A stretch of DNA of 38,396 nt, taken from contig JAOQAF010000087.1 of assembly GCA_025963735.1 (NCBI GenBank), positions 1 through 38,396 on the forward strand, in the 5' to 3' direction. The notes beneath the pieces were generated by a model, which did not search any database, had not been told where the DNA came from, and was given only the letters and a program-made list of their open reading frames with translations. Shown piece by piece: positions 29,606-35,756 of the stretch; position 1 is the stretch's first letter, and each line of letters starts with the position of its first letter. A program made the translations under genes and the position numbers. The DNA is from Bacteroidota bacterium (lineage in GTDB: Bacteria; Bacteroidota; Bacteroidia; B-17B0; Aurantibacillaceae).

Positions 29606-29714
29606 CTATTTCGGTGTAAGATCGCTTCGGCCTCATTATTCTGTACAATGCCTCGCGAAGACGGATGAAAAAAGCCGTCATTCCAAGCGACCTAAGGAGC
29701 GAAGGAAGCTCTGC
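29606..29714. repeat. Cluster B BIME-like repeats (3' part of one copy, then one half copy)
   Basis: Remainder of the copy begun at ~29574, then half copy 29676. Confidence 0.85.
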
Positions 29715-30088
29715 TTCGGCCTCAAAGAATTCCGTCAAATTTGTTGTGAGGCTTTCTCCACCCCGTCAATTTTTAAATTTAATTCAATAAGTCTATTTAG
29801 GCGCCCTTCCATTTAAAATTGATAAGAGCCGGCGCTGTTTGAGTCCATGTGAATCTTGTATGGACGAGTTCGCTGGCGACACAGAGAAAGCCGCAATAAA
29901 CAAATTAAGGAAGTCTTTGAAGCCTTGACTTTTTGTTTCTTTTTGGTTAAGCAAAAAGAAAGGCTAAATATTAAATTACTTTGAAACCTTGATTCTGTGT
30001 TGATTTTATGCTACAGGGTCACTCTTCGCATCTTGTCTTGAGGGCAATCGTACATATCGTCCGAGCGACGTGAGGAGCGAAAGAATCT
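29715..30088 (+). repeat. Structured element, copy 2
   Basis: Direct repeat of copy 1, offset 484 bp. Confidence 0.92.
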
Positions 30089-30297
30089 ATACTTCAGAGT
30101 TGAGATCGCGTCGGCCTGATAAATCGTTTGTAAGCCTCGCGATGACTCCCCTGCCTCCCCGTCATTCCGAGCGACTTAAGGAGCGAAGGAATCTCCGTTT
30201 CGGTGTAAGATCGCTTCGGCTTTATTATTCTTTACTGCCTCGCGATGACGATGAAAAAAGCCGTCATTCCGAGCGACGTAAGAAGCGAAGGAATCTT
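30089..30297. repeat. Cluster B BIME-like repeats (3 copies, last one half)
   Basis: Copies at about 30058-30146, 30160-30250, 30263-30297. Confidence 0.9.
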
Positions 30298-30311
30298 ATT
30301 TTCCATTCAAC

Positions 30312-30339
30312 AAAAAACCCTCACCTGAAAAGGTAAGGG
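30312..30339 (-). terminator. Rho-independent terminator of the exopolysaccharide operon
   Basis: Minus strand CCCTTACCT-TTTC-AGGTGAGGG-TTTTTT directly after the Wzc-like gene. Confidence 0.85.
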
Positions 30340-30367
30340 CGTCTTCATATTATTAAAAATAAAATAT

Positions 30368-32743
30368 TTAAGCCGTAGCTTTTTGAAAAATCTTTTTCCA
30401 CCACGGTAAATCTGTTGTATTATCGTAACCATATCCATAACCGTAACCGTAGCCATACCCGTAACCATAGCCGCTATGTGCATCGGCGCCGTTAATCAGT
30501 ACTGCCATGTTAGGCAAACGCTTTTCTTTATTTAAAGTTTCAGCAATCCGCAGCATGCGTTTATCCAGGTAATTGGCGCGGGCCACAAACACCGTACAAT
30601 CAGCGCAACCACTTATTAATAGAGTATCCGCCACTAAACCCACAGGGGCGGTATCAACAATCACATAATCGTATTCTCTTTTTACTATTTCAAATAAATC
30701 TTTTATCCGCGGATTCATTAACAATTCTGCAGGATTTGGGGGTATAGGGCCCGAAGGCAAAATAGATAAATCTTTAAACTCCGGTATCTGAAATACAATA
30801 TCGTTAATGCTTAAGTCCTGGTCCATTACATAATTGGTAAGACCTTTTTTATCGGCTAAATTTAAATAGGCTAATATTTTTGGTACCCGTAAATCCGTTC
30901 CTATTAGTAAGGTTTTTTTACCTGACAAGGCAAAAGAAGCTGCCAGATTTAAAGCAATAAACGATTTACCTTCTTTACCAATTGTAGACGTAACAAAAAC
31001 AGTGCGGTTCTCTCCCACACTTTTATTGGTTATAAATTCCACGTTGGTTCGCAATAAACGGAAGGCCTCGGCAATGTTTGAGCGATCTTTTTCAAGAACT
31101 ACCAATTTGCTTTTTGAACTTGTTAGTGGAATATCGCCCAGGTAAGGCAGCTTTACAAAATCAGTGTCTTTTTTACCATGCACTTTTGTATCCAACAGAT
31201 CTAAAATAATCAGAACAACAATAGGCAGAATCAACCCTATCAGAAAGGCGGATAAATAAATTCTGCTTTTGTTAGGGGCTACTAATGCGCCGTTACTAAA
31301 GGCATGATCAATGACTTTTAAATTAGCTACTGTTACAGCCAGGGCTATGTTTGTCTCTTCACGTTTTTGTAAAAGGTATAAATACAGGGCTTCTTTTATC
31401 TGCTGCTGACGTTGAATAATACGGTACTCCCTTTCGTATTTAGGCACGCTGCCAATTTTAGCGCTTATCTCTTTATCGTTTCTGGTCAGCTCCTTCAATT
31501 TAATTTGTAAGGCTCCTTTGTAATTATTCAGACTTTCTTTTATGGACGAGCGGATCCCTTGCAATTGGCTATTTATATTTTCAACCACCGGATTTTTTTC
31601 ACTGCTGTTCTTTAAGATACGGTTGCGTTCAAGGATCAATTTATTGTAATCAGCAATTTGCAAAGAAAGTGATGCATCCGATAAACCTAAATTCGATGGA
31701 AGCAATTCACTCTCTCCAGAATGTTTCTGAATGTACTCGTTCATAAAATCGGAAAGCTGCAATTGGGTGTTAAGATCCAGCAAGCTCATCTCGCTTACTT
31801 TGCCGGTTTCTAAAAACAATTTTGCTTCCGATTCCACATCGGTTAGTTTATGTTTGGTCTTAAAATCTTCCGCCTCACCTTCCACTGAAGAGAGTTCACG
31901 TGAAATAAACTGTATCCGCTCATTGATGAAATCAGCAGTATTTTTGCTTACCTGGTTCTTATCGGCAATTGCATCTGCATTATGTTGGCGGATGAGATCG
32001 TCAATAATATTACTTGCCTTTTCAATAACCGGGTCCTGTAATGTGAGCATTAAAACTCCTGACGATTTATTTACCGGATTGATTTGTAAGGCCGACCGGT
32101 ATTGATCCGCCACATCTATAACCGGAGCTACTCTTACATGAATATCCTGCCCTTCATAATAATTTGGTTCATTTGTTAGGGTAATGATAAAACGACCTAA
32201 TTCATTCTTAATTATTTCTCCGAATTTATATTTACCCGTTTGTTCGCCTTCTTCATTTTTTAAAATGAAGCTATTTTTGGATTCTATTGTTAAATAAAAA
32301 GAAGCGTATTTGTTCAACAGATTTGAGTCTCCATTTATAACATTTACTATAACAGGCGTATGTTTGTATAACTCGCTCTCAAGGTGTTTTTCTTTTATAA
32401 AATACTGGATGTTTAATTTTAATTCCTTTACTACACGCGTCATCAGAGCCCTTGATTTAAGGATCTCTATCTCGTTTTCAATATTGTTACTTTTCTTTAA
32501 AAGGCCAAGATCTTCAAAGGCGCTGAGTTCGGATAATTCGCCTTTTTTATCGTCTTTAATTAAAATAGTACCATTTACTTCGTATAAAGGCGTTTGATAT
32601 TTTAGATAATAACGACCGGCAATCAATGCTATAACAATGCTTAGCAAAAACCATTTCCAGTGGTACAGGTATTTAAATAAAAGATCCTTTAAACTGTTTT
32701 CCTGGTTCTCTTCAACCGAAAAATTATACTGTTCTAATTCCAT
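30368..32743 (-). CDS. Wzc-like polysaccharide copolymerase / BY-type tyrosine autokinase with (GY)8 C-terminal tail
   Basis: Wzz domain, coiled coil, TM segments, CpsD/CapB kinase domain (VFVTSTIGKEGKSFIALNLAASFALSGKKTLLIGTDLRVPK; YDYVIVDTAPVGLVAD), C-terminal GYGYGYGYGYGYGYGY. Confidence 0.95.
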   Translation of the reverse strand: MELEQYNFSVEENQENSLKDLLFKYLYHWKWFLLSIVIALIAGRYYLKYQTPLYEVNGTILIKDDKKGELSELSAFEDLGLLKKSNNIENEIEILKSRALMTRVVKELKLNIQYFIKEKHLESELYKHTPVIVNVINGDSNLLNKYASFYLTIESKNSFILKNEEGEQTGKYKFGEIIKNELGRFIITLTNEPNYYEGQDIHVRVAPVIDVADQYRSALQINPVNKSSGVLMLTLQDPVIEKASNIIDDLIRQHNADAIADKNQVSKNTADFINERIQFISRELSSVEGEAEDFKTKHKLTDVESEAKLFLETGKVSEMSLLDLNTQLQLSDFMNEYIQKHSGESELLPSNLGLSDASLSLQIADYNKLILERNRILKNSSEKNPVVENINSQLQGIRSSIKESLNNYKGALQIKLKELTRNDKEISAKIGSVPKYEREYRIIQRQQQIKEALYLYLLQKREETNIALAVTVANLKVIDHAFSNGALVAPNKSRIYLSAFLIGLILPIVVLIILDLLDTKVHGKKDTDFVKLPYLGDIPLTSSKSKLVVLEKDRSNIAEAFRLLRTNVEFITNKSVGENRTVFVTSTIGKEGKSFIALNLAASFALSGKKTLLIGTDLRVPKILAYLNLADKKGLTNYVMDQDLSINDIVFQIPEFKDLSILPSGPIPPNPAELLMNPRIKDLFEIVKREYDYVIVDTAPVGLVADTLLISGCADCTVFVARANYLDKRMLRIAETLNKEKRLPNMAVLINGADAHSGYGYGYGYGYGYGYGYDNTTDLPWWKKIFQKATA

Positions 32744-33531
32744 TATTTTCGGGTAAGGATGCTGATTAAAGTAATTACAATGCTTGTCAAAGAAACAAGA
32801 ACACTTACCGTAGCCAGGTTAACTCCAGCAGCGTTTCTTTTAGCACGGTTATGTTCCACGTAAATAACATCGTTTTGCTTTAAATAATAAACGGCGCTGT
32901 TAAACACTTCGTTATTGGTAAGGTCAACACGCGTTTCTGTTTTTTTACCGTCCATGTCCCGTATTACAAGAACATTTTTTCTTTTACCGCTCAGGTTCAA
33001 ATCGCCGGCCAGGCCAATCGCTTCAATAAGCGTGATGCGTTCATTGGGTATGGTGTAAGTGGCCGGTCGTGCTACATCGCCCAATATGGTGATCTTAAAA
33101 TTCATGATCCGCAGGTTTACCATCGGGTCTTTTACATAATCTTTTAGTTTTGAGGATATGTATATGGCTGCCTCAGACCTATTTAACCCCGTGAGCTTTA
33201 GTTTGCCAATTACAGGGAAATCAATTTCACCCTTACTGTCTATCAAATATCCCGCCAGCGCAGGATCGCCCTGACCAGCATTCACTTCTTTACCATAATA
33301 ACTGCCATAGGTAGAAAGGTTAAAGGGCTTTACCGCTTCCGCATCCAGACCCATAACGGTAATGGAAAGGAGGTCGTCACTTTGTAATTTTGGGGAGTTA
33401 AGTTTTAAAGTGTCTGACTTAACAGGCACGTCTCCCTGGAAGTAAACGATCTTTTTGCGGTTCACGCAGGAAAAACAAACAAAACAAAGGGCTGCTATAA
33501 AAAAATTACGGGGGGTAAAAATATGAAACAT
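32743..33531 (-). CDS. Polysaccharide export lipoprotein (Wza-like, Poly_export/SLBB)
   Basis: Lipoprotein signal (CFVCFSCVNRKK); LQSDDLLSITVMGLDAEAVKPFN; GYLIDSKGEIDFPVIGKLKLTGLNRSEAAIYISSKLKDYVKDPMVNLRIMNFKITILGDVARPATYTIPNERITLIEAIGLAGDL. Confidence 0.95.
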   Translation of the reverse strand: MFHIFTPRNFFIAALCFVCFSCVNRKKIVYFQGDVPVKSDTLKLNSPKLQSDDLLSITVMGLDAEAVKPFNLSTYGSYYGKEVNAGQGDPALAGYLIDSKGEIDFPVIGKLKLTGLNRSEAAIYISSKLKDYVKDPMVNLRIMNFKITILGDVARPATYTIPNERITLIEAIGLAGDLNLSGKRKNVLVIRDMDGKKTETRVDLTNNEVFNSAVYYLKQNDVIYVEHNRAKRNAAGVNLATVSVLVSLTSIVITLISILTRK

Positions 33532-33586
33532 TTTTATCTAAGTGGCTAAATAATAAGGTTATAAATGTAACTAATTTATTGAGTTA

Positions 33587-33693
33587 AACCACATAGAGGA
33601 CATAGAAACATAGTGTCGTTTGTTTATTCGCGGCTTCAACTCAAATTTGGTTAGCCTAATCTGCGGCTTTTCTTCTATGTGTCCTATGTGGTT
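33587..33693. repeat. Inverted repeat, 21-nt arms
   Basis: AACCACATAGAGGACATAGAA (33587-33607) versus TTCTATGTGTCCTATGTGGTT (33673-33693), 18/21 paired. Confidence 0.88.
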
Positions 33694-33702
33694 AATTTGC
33701 TG

Positions 33703-34737
33703 TTACGCGCTCCTCTTTCTCTTAAATACAATATTACTTATTGCCTTAAAAAAATACTTTAAATCGGTAGTATATGGTTGACGCATTTTTTCTTTCAGGT
33801 ATTCTCTTTCTGATTGAAGCACCGAATCTACATTACCCTCTCTGTTTAAAGCTACATAAGGTGGAATACAGCCCGGTTTAAAGCGCCTTCTAAATAACTG
33901 AAGATCCCTGGGGATATCTTTATAATAACGTTCCGAAATTGGCCTTACTCCTACCAACTTTAACTCTCCTTTTACTACGTTGAGCAGTTGCGGCAATTCA
34001 TCCAGCCAGTACCTCCTTAAAAATTTACCCCAGGGCGTTAGTCTGAAATCATTGGCAGGCTTACCACTCTCAGCGTAGCCATTTATCTTTAAAACATAAT
34101 CCTGTAAATATTCAGCATAGGGATGCATTGTTCTTAACTTATATACGCCGATGATCTTCCCGTTCTTCCCCATTCGCGGCATCTTATAAAGAGGTCCGTA
34201 ACTGGCACTCATATTAAAAGCAGGCTGCTTTATTTTTTTTGTAACAATATACATTAAACCATCAAAGCTTTCGTAGTCGTAAATTTCAAATCCGCAACTG
34301 GCCAGTCTTCCAAAGGCTTCGGCTTTCGACAGCACCCTGTTCCTGCCTTTGGTTGCAAAAAAGTAAATCTTTTTAAAACCCGGTAATTTTGGGAACACAC
34401 GCATGAAAATAAACTCCATCCCAAAATATATATTTCGTAACACCGGTACTTTTCTTATACGTTTCTTGTTCTTTCTGGCGGCATAAGTTTCCACGCAAGC
34501 AATGAATAAATCACCATTCTTTAATTTAGCATTTATTCCTTCAAGCACTTTGTTAATGAACCTGAAATCGTTCATACGCTTCAGATTAATGATTACATCA
34601 TACTCAATTGGGTTGTTTACAATATTAAAAACTGTAGACGTGCGAACTACTAAAGTAGATTTAGCTTCAGTGTCCACAAATTTATTCATGTAGTCATAAA
34701 CTTCAGGTCCACACTCGTTTATTATAAGCTCCCTCAT
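33703..34737 (-). CDS. Bacterial sugar transferase (undecaprenyl-phosphate glycosylphosphotransferase-like)
   Basis: YKMPRMGKNGKIIGVYKLRTMHPYAEYLQDYV...RLTPWGKFLRRYWLDELPQLLNVVKGELKLVGVRPISERYY. Confidence 0.93.
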   Translation of the reverse strand: MRELIINECGPEVYDYMNKFVDTEAKSTLVVRTSTVFNIVNNPIEYDVIINLKRMNDFRFINKVLEGINAKLKNGDLFIACVETYAARKNKKRIRKVPVLRNIYFGMEFIFMRVFPKLPGFKKIYFFATKGRNRVLSKAEAFGRLASCGFEIYDYESFDGLMYIVTKKIKQPAFNMSASYGPLYKMPRMGKNGKIIGVYKLRTMHPYAEYLQDYVLKINGYAESGKPANDFRLTPWGKFLRRYWLDELPQLLNVVKGELKLVGVRPISERYYKDIPRDLQLFRRRFKPGCIPPYVALNREGNVDSVLQSEREYLKEKMRQPYTTDLKYFFKAISNIVFKRKRSA

Positions 34738-35756
34738 TGATTAAGTTTCCCGAAATAATTGATAAGCATGGCAGTTGGATCAACCATTTTTTTTCGCATG
34801 TCTGCACTTCGTTTACCGAACTCTATTTTTAAATTCGGTAGTGACAGTAATTCCTCTATTTTTTGCAGTACACCGGATGAGTTTCTAAAACCATAAATGA
34901 GACCAAGCTTTTCCTGTTCCTGCAAAGTTCCGGCATCCAGCGTGTTTACATAAATAGCCGGGGTTCCCATCATGGCACATTCTGAGGCCATTGTGGCCCC
35001 TTCGCCAATAAATAAAGTAGCAAAGGCTAATACATCGTGCATTCTATTTGCAGGAATATTTATTTTGTACGGCAACATTTCTTCCGGCATTTTTCCCTCA
35101 GAAGAAATAAAGATCCGGTATTTTCCTTTTAACCTCTCTATTATCTTTTTCTTCGTTTCAAGGTCGAGGCCTGACTGACCAATGTCGTGGTTTGCTTTAA
35201 ATGATACAAAGCGCAGTAACACGAACTCTTCGCCAGGGGCCAGATTTAAAATGGAATAAATGGATGGATCGGGTTTAAAATAAGTTGGATGAAGGTAACA
35301 CAGTTCCATAAAACCATTAAAGCGCACTTGTTGCGAGCCCAGTTCTTTTTTAAAACAATAAGGCGTAAATATTGTTTTTGTAAAAGGCTGATAAAACTTC
35401 CGGGCAAGGTTAGCGTGCTCGGTATCGTCAAATGTTATGTGTGGTTTTTTCATAAACCATGCAACCTGCGCTGCATAAGGCGAAACAAAACTCAAAAAAA
35501 CATCCGGCTTAAACTGTTTTGCTTTGCGGTAAAGCATTCGATCGGCCTTTAACATGTACATTAGTTTACCAACTATACCATTCCGGCCTTTCCCTCTTGA
35601 ATAAAAGGGTAAACCATAACTCTCAAGCAATTCAGCCGTACATTCTTTTTCACGCGAAGAAATAAAGAACTGGTGCCCCTTTGCCATCATTAGTTTAATA
35701 AAATTCCTGAAGTAATGAACGTGGGCCGGGTGGCCAATATCAATAAAAATCTTCAT
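34734..35756 (-). CDS. DUF354-like (glycosyltransferase-fold) protein
   Basis: MKIFIDIGHPAHVHYFRNFIKLMMAKGHQFFISSREKECTAELLESYGLPFYSRGKG; FIGEGATMASECAMMGTPAIYVNTLDAG. Confidence 0.88.
   Translation of the reverse strand: MKIFIDIGHPAHVHYFRNFIKLMMAKGHQFFISSREKECTAELLESYGLPFYSRGKGRNGIVGKLMYMLKADRMLYRKAKQFKPDVFLSFVSPYAAQVAWFMKKPHITFDDTEHANLARKFYQPFTKTIFTPYCFKKELGSQQVRFNGFMELCYLHPTYFKPDPSIYSILNLAPGEEFVLLRFVSFKANHDIGQSGLDLETKKKIIERLKGKYRIFISSEGKMPEEMLPYKINIPANRMHDVLAFATLFIGEGATMASECAMMGTPAIYVNTLDAGTLQEQEKLGLIYGFRNSSGVLQKIEELLSLPNLKIEFGKRSADMRKKMVDPTAMLINYFGKLNQ

Noticed and set aside
28698-30088. Element copies as an insertion sequence encoding a transposase
   Set aside because: No ORF with transposase motifs, and too short (under 400 bp). 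A non-autonomous MITE-like origin is not excluded.
29129-30336. ORFs 29129-29332, 29309-29572, 29523-29738, 29565-29816, 30070-30336 as genes
   Set aside because: Translations are of repeat DNA; the frame is not kept in the diverged copy 3. Kept only as a finding about artefactual proteins.
31731-32597. ORFs 31731-32105 and 32310-32597 (+)
   Set aside because: Antisense shadows of the Wzc-like gene.
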